A stretch of 64,000 nucleotides of DNA. Origin: Paulinella micropora (lineage: Eukaryota > Cercozoa > Imbricatea > Euglyphida). The DNA lies in the NCBI GenBank assembly GCA_009731375.1, contig BJOX01000139.1, positions 813,585 to 877,584 of the forward strand. The letters are read 5' to 3'. The notes below the pieces were generated by a model. It was not told the DNA's origin. It was given only the letters and a program-made list of their open reading frames with translations, and did not search any database. Shown here piece after piece: positions 22,498-41,005 of this stretch. The number at the start of each line of letters is the position of its first letter. Positions within the stretch are counted from its first letter, which is position 1. Made by a program: the position numbers and the translations under genes.

Positions 22498-22820
22498 GTG
22501 TTTATCTAGGAGCGTCGCATAGCCAAAAGGCCATAGGCGTCCTACCAGGAGACAGCCTCGGCTCAGGCCTCCCTTCGCCTTCCTGGCTCTCCCCCAGCGG
22601 GGAGATCCACTTACCAAGCACAAAGTGCATGATAAGTACCTTTTACGGGAGAGCTCAAAGGAAACACCCAACGCCGCAGCTACCCATGGTGCAGCCTTGC
22701 GAGCTAGGCAACTGGCATGTGGCGCAGTTTGCTCTAGGAGGGTTGGTCTTCACATCACCAATGTCCCGCCCCCTCGACCAATTTTTCTCACATCGAGGGG
22801 AGGGACGCCCTCCGGGGATA
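22498..22820. other. Unique GC-rich segment, unidentified
   Basis: This segment is clearly not simple sequence (for example CGTCGCATAGCCAAAAGGCC and CCCCAGCGGGGAGATCCAC). Frames are short on both strands. It may be a retroelement fragment, but no motif supports a family. It is repeated at 24438-24760 as part of the duplicated block. Confidence 0.4.
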
Positions 22821-22832
22821 GATAGATAGATG

Positions 22833-22881
<49 letters not shown>

Positions 22882-23131
22882 TAGATAGATAGATAGATAG
22901 ATAGATGAGATGAGATAGATGAGATGAGATAGATAGATGAGATAGATAGAGAGATAGATAGATAGATAGATAGATAGATATATAGATAGATAGATAGGAT
23001 AGGATAGGATAGGATAGGATAGGATAGGATAGTTACCCCGCGGCCGGAGAACAAGCTCCCGAAGCAACCGGTGGAAGTAGAGTCGGATCTGACGTTAGCC
23101 TCCCTAGAAACATGAGATATTCCTAACTCTT

Positions 23132-23309
23132 AAGTACAATGAACAATGACTTCCAGCGCTTCGATCTTAGCCAAAATTTATATCCATCACGTGTGTTATG
23201 GCTCATTAGAAAGCTCTTGATCAGAGCTTTTCAACGAGCCACTGCACAAAAACAAACATGAGAAATAGCTGAGATCGAAGCGCTTGAAGTCGTTGCTCGT
23301 TGTGCTTAA
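23132..23309. repeat. Inverted repeat (about 40-bp arms), MITE-like
   Basis: The arm near 23132-23171 (AATGACTTCCAGCGCTTCGA inside) is complementary, with several mismatches, to the arm near 23268-23309 (TCGAAGCGCTTGAAGTCGTT inside). The ~95-bp centre also contains AAGCTCTTGATCAGAGCTTT, a smaller palindrome. The same structure recurs at 25072-25249 in the duplicated block. Confidence 0.6.
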
Positions 23310-23837
23310 GAACTACTAACTTCTCATGGGTCGAGCATGAGGTCAGTTTTTGAGAATTAACAAATCATTTCCGCGGATTGTTCACGGGGATTACTGGTGA
23401 AAGGTTTACAGCTCATATCAAGAATTGTCCCCATGTGGGTGGATGGACGGATGATGGATGGACGGATGGATGGATGGATAGATGGATGGATGGATGGATG
23501 GAAAGATGGATGGATGGTGGATGGATGGATGGATTGATGGATGGTGGATGGATGGATGGATAGATGGATGGATGGTGGATGGATGGATGGATGGGTGGAT
23601 GGATGGATGGATGAATGAAACAACGAGTAGATAGACAAGCAGGTAGGTATATCTGTTGTGGCTTCTGTACCTGGGTCGGCGAAAACAGCTGCTGTCTATC
23701 GCGTTCCACCTGTCGCCAGAGAGAGAGAGAGAGAGAGAGGGAGGGAGCGAGGGAGGGAGAGAGAGAGAGAGGGGGGGGGGGGNNNNNNNNNNNNNNNNNN
23801 NNNNNNNNNNNNNNNNNNNNNNNNNNNNNNNNNNNNN

Positions 23838-23905
<68 letters not shown>

Positions 23906-23937
23906 TGCATATCCTCGCTAGTTGGCTGAGTCCAAGG

Positions 23938-23979
<42 letters not shown>

Positions 23980-24025
23980 CATACCCTCGCTACTTGGCGT
24001 AGTCCAAGGCTTCGCAGGCTTATCA

Positions 24026-24071
<46 letters not shown>

Positions 24072-24194
24072 ATACCCTCGCTTCTTGGCGTAGTACAACG
24101 CCTCGCAGGCTTATCACTTGCCGCTTTTGCAAGCTTATCAACATTTGCCTTAACAGTATAACTCCTGGTATGAATAGAAACAAACAAACATACA

Positions 24195-24227
<33 letters not shown>

Positions 24228-24274
24228 GCATATATACATACATACATACATACATACACTCATACATACACTCA

Positions 24275-24308
<34 letters not shown>

Positions 24309-24390
24309 CATGTACATACATACATACCTCAGCCATTCGGGCTCTTCGGGAGAAACTTTCTTCTTAGACTTGGTCGACTATTTATATTAC

Positions 24391-24429
<39 letters not shown>

Positions 24430-24772
24430 GATAGATAGTGTTTATCTAGGAGCGTCGCATAGCCAAAAGGCCATAGGCGTCCTACCAGGAGACAGCCTCG
24501 GCTCAGGCCTCCCTTCGCCTTCCTGGCTCTCCCCCAGCGGGGAGATCCACTTACCAAGCACAAAGTGCATGATAAGTACCTTTTACGGGAGAGCTCAAAG
24601 GAAACACCCAACGCCGCAGCTACCCATGGTGCAGCCTTGCGAGCTAGGCAACTGGCATGTGGCGCAGTTTGCTCTAGGAGGGTTGGTCTTCACATCACCA
24701 ATGTCCCGCCCCCTCGACCAATTTTTCTCACATCGAGGGGAGGGACGCCCTCCGGGGATAGATAGATAGATG

Positions 24773-24821
<49 letters not shown>

Positions 24822-25722
24822 TAGATAGATAGATAGATAGATAGATGAGATGAGATAGATGAGATGAGATAGATAGATGAGATAGATAGAGAGATAGATA
24901 GATAGATAGATAGATAGATATATAGATAGATAGATAGGATAGGATAGGATAGGATAGGATAGGATAGGATAGTTACCCCGCGGCCGGAGAACAAGCTCCC
25001 GAAGCAACCGGTGGAAGTAGAGTCGGATCTGACGTTAGCCTCCCTAGAAACATGAGATATTCCTAACTCTTAAGTACAATGAACAATGACTTCCAGCGCT
25101 TCGATCTTAGCCAAAATTTATATCCATCACGTGTGTTATGGCTCATTAGAAAGCTCTTGATCAGAGCTTTTCAACGAGCCACTGCACAAAAACAAACATG
25201 AGAAATAGCTGAGATCGAAGCGCTTGAAGTCGTTGCTCGTTGTGCTTAAGAACTACTAACTTCTCATGGGTCGAGCATGAGGTCAGTTTTTGAGAATTAA
25301 CAAATCATTTCCGCGGATTGTTCACGGGGATTACTGGTGAAAGGTTTACAGCTCATATCAAGAATTGTCCCCATGTGGGTGGATGGACGGATGATGGATG
25401 GACGGATGGATGGATGGATAGATGGATGGATGGATGGATGGAAAGATGGATGGATGGTGGATGGATGGATGGATTGATGGATGGTGGATGGATGGATGGA
25501 TAGATGGATGGATGGTGGATGGATGGATGGATGGGTGGATGGATGGATGGATGAATGAAACAACGAGTAGATAGACAAGCAGGTAGGTATATCTGTTGTG
25601 GCTTCTGTACCTGGGTCGGCGAAAACAGCTGCTGTCTATCGCGTTCCACCTGTCGCCAGAGAGAGAGAGAGAGAGAGAGGGAGGGAGCGAGGGAGGGAGA
25701 GAGAGAGAGAGGGGGGGGGGGG
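23838..25722. repeat. 1885-bp block, second copy
   Basis: This copy is identical to 21898-23782. Its right end runs into the larger N gap (25737-26349) through a G run. Confidence 0.9.
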
Positions 25723-25736
25723 GGGGAGGGGGGGGG

Positions 25737-26349
25737 NNNNNNNNNNNNNNNNNNNNNNNNNNNNNNNNNNNNNNNNNNNNNNNNNNNNNNNNNNNNNNNN
25801 NNNNNNNNNNNNNNNNNNNNNNNNNNNNNNNNNNNNNNNNNNNNNNNNNNNNNNNNNNNNNNNNNNNNNNNNNNNNNNNNNNNNNNNNNNNNNNNNNNNN
25901 NNNNNNNNNNNNNNNNNNNNNNNNNNNNNNNNNNNNNNNNNNNNNNNNNNNNNNNNNNNNNNNNNNNNNNNNNNNNNNNNNNNNNNNNNNNNNNNNNNNN
26001 NNNNNNNNNNNNNNNNNNNNNNNNNNNNNNNNNNNNNNNNNNNNNNNNNNNNNNNNNNNNNNNNNNNNNNNNNNNNNNNNNNNNNNNNNNNNNNNNNNNN
26101 NNNNNNNNNNNNNNNNNNNNNNNNNNNNNNNNNNNNNNNNNNNNNNNNNNNNNNNNNNNNNNNNNNNNNNNNNNNNNNNNNNNNNNNNNNNNNNNNNNNN
26201 NNNNNNNNNNNNNNNNNNNNNNNNNNNNNNNNNNNNNNNNNNNNNNNNNNNNNNNNNNNNNNNNNNNNNNNNNNNNNNNNNNNNNNNNNNNNNNNNNNNN
26301 NNNNNNNNNNNNNNNNNNNNNNNNNNNNNNNNNNNNNNNNNNNNNNNNN
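25737..26349. other. Assembly gap (N run)
   Basis: This 613-bp N run is bordered by G runs on both sides, so the break probably sits in homopolymer or (GA)n sequence. Confidence 0.98.
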
Positions 26350-26503
26350 AGGGGGGGGGGGGGGGGGGGAGGGAGGGAGAGAGAGAGAGAGAGGAGAGAG
26401 GGAGAGTGAGAGAGGGACAATGAGAGATAGAGAAAGAGAGAGAGAGAGAGAGAGAGATATGTGAACCTCGCAAAATGCTAGTTGCAGCATTTATTTATCA
26501 TGC

Positions 26504-26534
<31 letters not shown>

Positions 26535-26535
26535 C

Positions 26536-26572
<37 letters not shown>

Positions 26573-27260
26573 GCAAACAAAAGCGGAAACGATAACGACA
26601 AGGACAACGACAACAACGACAACAACGACGACGACGACGACGACGACAACAACAACAACAACAACAGCAGCAGCAGCAGCAAATACCTGGGCATCTTGCG
26701 GTGGGTTGCTTCAGTAGTCTTGTCGGTGTTTCCCTCGATTTGCAGAAAGGTTAGCAGTTGTAGCAGCATAGACATTGTATCGAAGGTAGCAAAGGTAACC
26801 TAGCAAGAACAAGAGGCAGGGAAGTTCGAACCTAGACAACACGATGAAGAAAAGACTAGAGTGCAACTGGACAAGGTGCTCTGTATAGACATGGATCAGG
26901 AGGACGGGGCTCCCAAGAGGAGGGCTCCGGAGCAAAAGGCAGAACTTCACGGGAGGAAACGACGGCATGTATGTATGTACGTATGTATGTATGCATGTAT
27001 GTATGTTATGTATGTATGTACGTATGCATATATGTATGTATGTATTGTATGTATGCATGTATGTATTATGTATGTATGTATGTATGCATGCATGTATGTA
27101 TGTTATGTATGTTATATATGTTATGTATGTATGTATGTATGTATGTATGTACGTCTGTACGTCTGTACGTCATGTATGTCTGTACGTCTGTATGTCTGTA
27201 TGTCTGTATATAGTATGTATGTCTGTATGTCTGTGTGTCCGTATGTCTGGATGTAGGGTT
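26350..27260. repeat. G/GA, (CAA)n, (CGA)n and (TATG)n tracts
   Basis: G and GA runs lie at 26350-26458, CAA/CGA/CAG triplets at 26505-26682 and TATG repeats at 26966-27255. The triplet tract keeps one frame open as poly-Asn/Gln then poly-Thr. The unique island 26683-26965 has no supported gene. Confidence 0.9.
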
Positions 27261-27287
27261 ACACACGATGTCATGACATGACACAGT

Positions 27288-27740
27288 AAAAAGGGACGGA
27301 ACAATTAGAGCACCTCCTCGGGATCTATCATAGGGCAGAGGTTGCAGCGGGATACTTGTAATATATCAAGGCTCACGGGCATTTTTCTTGCAAACACCAT
27401 GAGAACCACGAATTCGAAGACTGTTACAAAGACAGCTGTATGCTGTAGGAAGAAAGAAAAGAGAGCGCCTCGGTCAGCCAAGGCAGCAGCAGGCGCAGCG
27501 TCGCTGCAGTCTGCACCCACTGGTTGCATAGCCGCTGTAAGCTTGCTGACATGACTCGACATGACGACGTGACGTGACAGATGACCTGACCTGACATGAC
27601 CTTTTGGTTTTGACCACAGGCAACAACAGCGATATAGGGTGCCAATAAAAAGCCAGCCTTGATATATTACAAGTATCCCGCTGCAACCTCTGCCCTATGA
27701 TAGATCCTAAGGAGGTGCTCTAAATGTTTTGTCCCTTTTT
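27288..27740. mobile_element. MITE-like element with 86-bp terminal inverted repeats
   Basis: 27288-27373 begins AAAAAGGGACGGAACA and includes GGTTGCAGCGGGATACTTGT. Its reverse complement is at 27655-27740 with few mismatches. The ~280-bp interior has no transposase, so the element would depend on one elsewhere. A diverged second end lies at 27787-27905 (GGGACGGAACATTTTAAGCA then the same GGTTGCAGCGGGATAC core). Confidence 0.8.
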
Positions 27741-27786
27741 GTGGGCACCTACACTGTACAGTACCCAACCAAAAGGGACACAATAA

Positions 27787-27910
27787 TAAGGGACGGAACA
27801 TTTTAAGCACCCAGGGCAGAGGTTGCAGCGGGATACTTGTAATATCAAGGCTGGTTTTGCTGGAAGATTTTATTGGCACTCAATATCGCTGTGATTGCCT
27901 GCGGTCACAC
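27787..27910. mobile_element. Partial second copy of the 27288-27740 element
   Basis: The AAGGGACGGAACA end, the GGCAGAGGTTGCAGCGGGATACTTG core and the TTGGCACTCAATATCGCTGTG segment all match the neighbouring element (the last in inverted orientation to 27630). Only one end is present. Confidence 0.65.
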
Positions 27911-28089
27911 CAAAGGACAAAGCAAAAACCTCCTTATTTTATTTTAGGCTCGTATCACACCATCCGAATTTGGGATCCCGATTTCCGTTTCGTCGCATGC
28001 GGCTGACTCAATTTACCTGTATCCGAAGAGTGGGTGTTCTGATTTTCCGCAATAGGGTGTTCTGATTTTCTTCTCCCATCTACCCAGTT

Positions 28090-28223
28090 TTCTTTCCTCC
28101 TTCTCCCTCCTTCTTTCTTTCTTTCTTTCCTTTTTCTCCCTCGTTAGATCTTCATTCTCAGTTCAATATCATTTCTTCCCTCGACTTAACGTGCTTTCTG
28201 GCTTGCTTTCCTTTTTTTCTTTT

Positions 28224-28258
<35 letters not shown>

Positions 28259-28860
28259 GTCTGTCTTTGTCATATATGTGTGTGTGTGTGTGCGTGTATG
28301 TATGTATGTACATATGTATGTATGTATGTATGTACGTATGTATGTATGTGTGTGTGTATGCGTGTGTGTGTGTGTGTGTGTACATGTATGTATGTATGCA
28401 CGCGTATGTATGTATGTATGTATGTATGTATGTATGTATGTATGTATGTGTATGTATGTATGTGTATGTATGTATGACATATGTATGTATGCATGCATGT
28501 ATGTATGTATGTATGTATGTATGTATTCAGGTAAGGTAGGTTAGGTAGGTAGGTAGGTTAGTAAGTAGGTAGGGAGGTACATAGGAAGGTATGTATGTAT
28601 TTCTGTATGTATGTACGTATGTACGTATGTACGTACGTATGTATGTATGTGTATGTGTGTATGTATGTATGTATGTATGTATGTATGTATGTATGTATGT
28701 ATGTACGTATGTATGTATGTATGTATGCATGTATGTATGTATGCATGCATACATATATGCATGCATTCATGCATTCATGCATGTATGTATGTATGTATGC
28801 ATGCAGTATGTTGTAGCAGTAGTAGCAGTAGTAGCAGTAGTAGCAGTAGTAGCAGTAGTT

Positions 28861-28920
<60 letters not shown>

Positions 28921-29213
28921 TGTATGTATGTGTGTATGTATGTATGTATGTATGTATACGTATGTATACGAATGTATGTATGTATGTATGTATGTATGTA
29001 TGTATGTTTGTATGTTTGTATGTTTGTATGTATGTATGTATGTATGTATGTATGTATGTATGTATGTATGTATAGTCGATCGGTCGGTCGATTGGTCGGG
29101 CGGGCGGGCATGTATGTATGCATCTATGTATGTATGTATAGTCGATCGGTCGGTCGATCGGTCGGTCGGGCGGGCGGGCATGTATGTGTGCATGTATGTA
29201 TTTATGTATCTAT

Positions 29214-29277
<64 letters not shown>

Positions 29278-29278
29278 C

Positions 29279-29324
<46 letters not shown>

Positions 29325-29469
29325 TAGTATGCATGTATGTATGTATGTATGCATGTATGCATGTATGCATGTATGTATGTATGCATGCATACATATATGC
29401 ATGCATGCATGCATTCATGCATGTATGTATGTGTGTATGCATGTATGCATCATGTATGTATGTAGTACC

Positions 29470-29536
<67 letters not shown>

Positions 29537-29600
29537 TGTATGTATGTATGTATGTATGTATGTATGTATGTATGTATGTATGTACAGCCGGTCGGTCAGT
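28090..29600. repeat. (CTGT)n, (TATG)n and (TAG)n arrays
   Basis: TATG repeats fill most of the interval. Three (TAG)n tracts, at 28810-28918, 29216-29322 and 29465-29535, are each embedded in TATG, and two copies of a GTCGATCGGTCGGTCGAT-plus-GCGGGCGGGCATG island occur at 29072-29112 and 29140-29183. The islands show local duplication of a composite unit. No coding content. Confidence 0.93.
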
Positions 29601-29754
29601 CTGTTTCACTTTATTAATATAGTTATTAATATTTGTTTAATATAACTTTTCCGGTGCTGTGTCCGAATTCGAAAATAAAAAATAAAAAAGGTTACGTCCG
29701 CAGAGTTGAATTTATTACCTTCAACGTTTCCTTTCCATTCCTTCCTCCCTGTTC

Positions 29755-29791
29755 CGCTCTCTCTCTCTCTCTCTCTCCCTCTCTCTCTCTA

Positions 29792-29832
<41 letters not shown>

Positions 29833-29940
29833 CTCTCTCAACAGTAAAAGTAGCATACATACATAGAGAGAGAGAGAGAGAAAGAGAGAAAGAGAGAGAG
29901 AAAGAGAGAAAGAGAGAGAGCGAGAGAGAGAGAGAGAAAT
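29755..29940. repeat. (CT)n followed by (GA)n, potential long hairpin
   Basis: A pyrimidine tract at 29755-29840 is followed 30 bp later by a purine tract at 29868-29938. The two can pair over roughly 70 bp. Confidence 0.75.
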
Positions 29941-29983
29941 TTCAAACTTCAACATCAGAATAAGAATTTAATCAATATTTTTT

Positions 29984-38034
<8,051 letters not shown>

Positions 38035-38097
38035 GGTCTATGTATTGCACAAAAAATCATATACACGTCTGCACGCATTAGGATTATATATATATAT

Positions 38098-38506
38098 GAT
38101 CATTTATGTTGGATAGACAGGTCTATGTTGTATATTATAAAACAAGCCTTAAAAAAGTAAAAAACCAACATAGGACATATAGAAAACATACATAAAAAAT
38201 AAAAAAACATACTATTGTTTTACGAAAAAAACTACACATGAAGCACACTAAGAGAGATTTAGACAAAATAACGACAAAAACACTATTTTATTTCATAAAA
38301 TTGTATATATACTTCGTTTATATGGTTTTTGTCGTTATTTTGTCTAAATCTCTCTTAGTGTGCTTCATGTGTCGTTTTTTTCGTAAAACAAGGGTATGTT
38401 TTTTTATTTTTATGTATGTTTTCTATATGTCCTATGTTGGTTTTTACTTTTTTAAGGCTTGTTTTATAATATACAACATAGACCTGTCTATCCAACATAA
38501 ATGATC
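38098..38506. repeat. Left terminal palindrome (two ~185-bp arms)
   Basis: The arm GATCATTTATGTTGGATAGA... at 38098 is repeated inverted up to 38506 (...TCTATCCAACATAAATGATC). The unpaired centre is about 45 bp, around 38279-38322. Such an end can fold into a large hairpin on either strand. Confidence 0.92.
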
Positions 38507-38983
38507 ACACCACAAAAACGGGGGGAGGGGGGGGCGGACACTCACGAAGTGAGTGGCGGGGGGGGTNNNNNNNNNNAGTTGCTTAATTAATTCAATTAGC
38601 ACACAATAAGGGCAAAAAAAACAGCAAGCGAGAGAGTGAATATAAGAGCAGGGCGAGTGATAATATCTTCTCTTGTTGCTGTCCGACCTTAAGATCGGCC
38701 GTGTCCTACCTTGTTTTTTAAACGTCTGCCACTTTTCTCTTATTAAATTTCTATTGTATAATTCTTCTTAGTATTACACCTGTCCGAGGTGTCCGACCTT
38801 TTATGAAAAAAAAGTAAATTTTTCTTCCTCCCCCCATTTTTTTATTGGGGACACAAAAAAGTTTTTGAAAAACAAGGTCGGACTCGGCCAACCTATGACA
38901 CGATTAATACTAAGACGATTTTCTTTCTCTCGGTTGCTTAATAACACTCTCAAAGTGGCCGACGTTGTTAAAACGACGATTTC
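38098..38983 (+). repeat. Left terminal inverted repeat
   Basis: It is the reverse complement of 61151-62033 with scattered mismatches. From outside in it holds a ~410-bp palindrome, a G-rich stretch with a 10-N gap (38567-38576), and a ~400-bp inner part with several GTCGGCC/GGCCGAC-like words. The inner end is near CGACGATTTC at 38983. Confidence 0.93.
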
Positions 38984-39196
38984 AAGCGTCAAGAAAACCA
39001 CACAAACAAACCACACAAACAAAAATAGTAAAAATGAATGAAAACACAAAAGCAAAACATAAATGACTTTAACCATTGTAAAAAAATAAAAAACCATAAA
39101 GGAAAACGAAATAAACGAGTAAAGCACCTCAAAAAGAAAACTCATCACATCGCTCCGCCAAAAGTAAAAAGGTAATGGACAAAAAAAATAAAAAAA

Positions 39197-39290
39197 ATTA
39201 GATGGGAATTGAACCTACGACACAGAAAACTGAGTGTGAGCGCCCTGCACATTCATCTATGCGCACTTCATCTGAGACCACTGCAACATT
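39197..39290 (-). tRNA. tRNA-like sequence with a perfect B box
   Basis: The minus strand contains GGTTCAATTCC, an exact match to the RNA polymerase III B box and T arm. It is preceded by a possible anticodon arm (ACACTCAGTTTTCTGTGT) and a GGGCGCTCA segment like the end of a D arm. The acceptor stem does not pair convincingly. It may be a degenerate viral tRNA, a tRNA-derived sequence or a polymerase III promoter. Confidence 0.35.
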
Positions 39291-39481
39291 CGCAATCATA
39301 AAACTATATACATCCAACTTAAGAGATTATCTGAAAAAAAGGTGAAGTAGGAGCGACCAATGAAAAAAGGAAAAAAATAATTATCAGCATTTAGTAAAAG
39401 TGTGCGGTTGAAAAGGTGCCGTGGAACCGCAGAACCGCATTACCGCATTACCGCATTACACAAGAACAACAACACACCATA

Positions 39482-39979
39482 ATGAGTGAGAACCTAGTTT
39501 CATTGGAAGATAGAAATGTTGAGGACTGGCTTGATATATTTGAAACTAATAAGGAAAGTAAAGCAAACCTCAAGTTGTCAAAGATAAGATGTGAGGAAAG
39601 AATAAACAAAATGGATAAAGAAATCAAATTGATAGTCGAAAGAAAGAAACCAGACCAAGTAAAAATAGAAGCCATCGATAGGATGTTGAATAGACTCAAT
39701 AACGAAAGTATAAATGTGGAGAAGGATAGGCGATTTAATTTGAAGAGAAAGAAGAGGATGAGAAAGATTGAAAAGGAAAGAAAGATTTTTATGGTGTGGT
39801 ATAATGAAAATAAAAAAGAATATAAGGGCGAGGTTCTCAAAAAGATACACGACGGCATAGAAAAAGAAGCACTATCATTCAATCAATCTTTTATGAAATA
39901 TATTGACTATGTCCCTAAAGTCAGCAATATAGAAAACAAAGGAGGTAATAGTAACAATAGTATGGAATTAAGTTTATAA
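39482..39979 (+). CDS. PLV hypothetical protein, coiled-coil
   Basis: The 165-residue protein starts MSENLVSLEDRNVEDWLDIF at 39482; an upstream in-frame extension to 39416 is less likely because this ATG opens a normal charged N-terminus. It is very rich in Lys, Glu, Arg and Ile with heptad-like spacing (RMLNRLNNESINVEKDRRFN), indicating long helices. No family is recognised. It is the first gene inside the left inverted repeat. Confidence 0.7.
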   Translation: MSENLVSLEDRNVEDWLDIFETNKESKANLKLSKIRCEERINKMDKEIKLIVERKKPDQVKIEAIDRMLNRLNNESINVEKDRRFNLKRKKRMRKIEKERKIFMVWYNENKKEYKGEVLKKIHDGIEKEALSFNQSFMKYIDYVPKVSNIENKGGNSNNSMELSL

Positions 39980-40156
39980 ATTGTCTTGTTTGTGTTGCGT
40001 GGTGCCTGCCTACACGCTCACCTCTCCTCAATCAACACGGCACACACTCACATACATAAGACAATATAATGCATTTTTGTTTTTGGTAGTCAAAAGCAAA
40101 AATATTAGTAAAAAGCACAGATTAGAGTATTTGATTAGAACGGCTTTTCGGGCACT

Positions 40157-40197
40157 ACCCACACATGTGTTTTTGTGCTTTTTGATGTGTGGGTAGG
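40157..40197. promoter_or_regulatory. Hairpin directly before a start codon
   Basis: CTACCCACACAT and ATGTGTGGGTAG form a perfect 12-bp stem with a ~17-base loop. The stem ends two or three bases before the ATG at 40200. It could be a transcription or translation control element or a binding site for a dimeric protein. Confidence 0.65.
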
Positions 40198-40199
40198 TG

Positions 40200-40682
40200 A
40201 TGTCGGAGGAACTCGCCAGCGAGTTGGAGGCCATGGGGTTGCAACGCAACGATGAAGACGAAGAGGTTGAGGAGGAGGAGGAGGACAAAGCCGTAATGCC
40301 TTCGCCTTCGCCTTCGCCTTCGCCTTCGCCAGCGGATGAAAAGGACGTTGCTCCTCATCCGTGGAAGAACTTCAACGACATTCCCCCGCGAGTGGTTTTA
40401 ACCACTACGGGGCGATTCGTTGAGATGTCAAAGGCTTTTGTGAAAGCCACAAAATCTATTAAATTGTTTGCGGGCAAAGCCTTGCACCGCGAAAAACCCG
40501 ATTGCTTTTACGCAAGGGCAAAATATGATACAAGCATCAAAAATCCTTCGTACAAATACTATTTTCTTGTATCCAAGGGGAGTGGTGCGCAGGAGGAGTT
40601 GTTCATTTTCAACAGCCTTACTGCCTTGGCCAGATTGAATCACGAGGCAGCCCTGATCAATTGGGTCGTTCAAATTCGTTGA
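40200..40682 (+). CDS. PLV hypothetical protein with acidic/SP-repeat N-terminus
   Basis: The 160-residue protein has an acidic N-terminus (EDEEVEEEEEDKA), an SPSPSPSPSP repeat from a CCTTCG tandem, and a globular C-terminal ~110 residues (VVLTTTGRFVEMSKAFVKA, YYFLVSKGSGAQEELFIFN). The domain is not recognised. ATG 40200 follows the hairpin immediately. Confidence 0.7.
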   Translation: MSEELASELEAMGLQRNDEDEEVEEEEEDKAVMPSPSPSPSPSPADEKDVAPHPWKNFNDIPPRVVLTTTGRFVEMSKAFVKATKSIKLFAGKALHREKPDCFYARAKYDTSIKNPSYKYYFLVSKGSGAQEELFIFNSLTALARLNHEAALINWVVQIR

Positions 40683-40735
40683 TTAAATTTTTTTCTCTTT
40701 GATATTGTTTTAAAATAATTAAAATAATATAATTA

Positions 40736-40742
40736 TATATAA
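40736..40742 (+). promoter_or_regulatory. TATATAA promoter-like element
   Basis: TATATAA lies six bases before ATG 40748. The same word sits at similar distance before other genes: minus-strand starts at 42606, 57655, 60155, 60811 and 61080. This repeated position suggests a viral promoter core or initiator with a very short leader. Confidence 0.6.
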
Positions 40743-40747
40743 GAGTA

Positions 40748-40990
40748 ATGGTAGATATTATAGCACGATTGCCGTATGATTTACAAGAATATATTAAACT
40801 CTTTTTGTTTAATAGCGATTTACAAACGGACGATTACGAATTATGCGACAACTGCGGGCTTACTTTATCAGTTGTAGAAAGTCCAATAATTCACGCTCAG
40901 AATATCGAGTGGTATTTTAATTACTATTGTTTTTGCTCTAGAGAATGTGCCAGTGAATATTTTGAGTTAGAAAAAAATAGACTTGTCTAA
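40748..40990 (+). CDS. PLV small zinc-binding protein, paralog of 42328-42606
   Basis: The 80-residue protein begins with an F-box-like helix, IARLPYDLQEYIKLFLF. It then has CDNCGLTLS and later CFCSRECASEYF, giving two Cys pairs that could bind zinc. The layout LPxD-YI-CxxCGL-PIIxA-CSxxC is shared with the minus-strand gene 42328-42606, so the two flank the recombinase as diverged duplicates. Function unknown. Confidence 0.8.
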   Translation: MVDIIARLPYDLQEYIKLFLFNSDLQTDDYELCDNCGLTLSVVESPIIHAQNIEWYFNYYCFCSRECASEYFELEKNRLV

Positions 40991-41005
40991 TATATACCAA
41001 CCAAG

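Larger units (their letters stand above)
21898..23782. repeat. 1885-bp block, first copy (repeated at 23838-25722)
   Basis: Positions match 23838-25722 with a constant offset of 1940 and no difference seen. The copies meet at the N gap 23783-23837, so an assembly overlap is likelier than a real duplication. The block holds (TACA)n at 22240-22390, a unique segment at 22500-22820, (GATA)n to 23030, an inverted repeat and (GGAT)n at 23430-23620. Confidence 0.9.

Noticed and set aside
23150-23185. Possible U2 snRNA piece (GATCTTAGCCAAAA resembles the complement of the U2 5' end)
   Set aside because: Only about 14 bases match; neighbouring sequence does not continue as U2 and no Sm site follows.
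25353-26490. Open frames of 275-371 residues through the N gap
   Set aside because: Composed of N plus G or GA repeats.
13000-29600. CRISPR array
   Set aside because: Repeats are eukaryotic microsatellites and cores with repetitive, variable spacers; no cas genes.
28558-29617. Frames up to 294 residues of HTYI or MYVC repeats with poly-Leu/Ser/Val
   Set aside because: Artefacts of TATG and TAG repeats.
38238-38504. Hydrophobic 88-residue ORF in the left inverted repeat (and its counterpart at 61676)
   Set aside because: It lies wholly within the palindrome; AT-rich Phe/Tyr/Ile composition is what the palindrome would give by chance. Kept only as a remote possibility.
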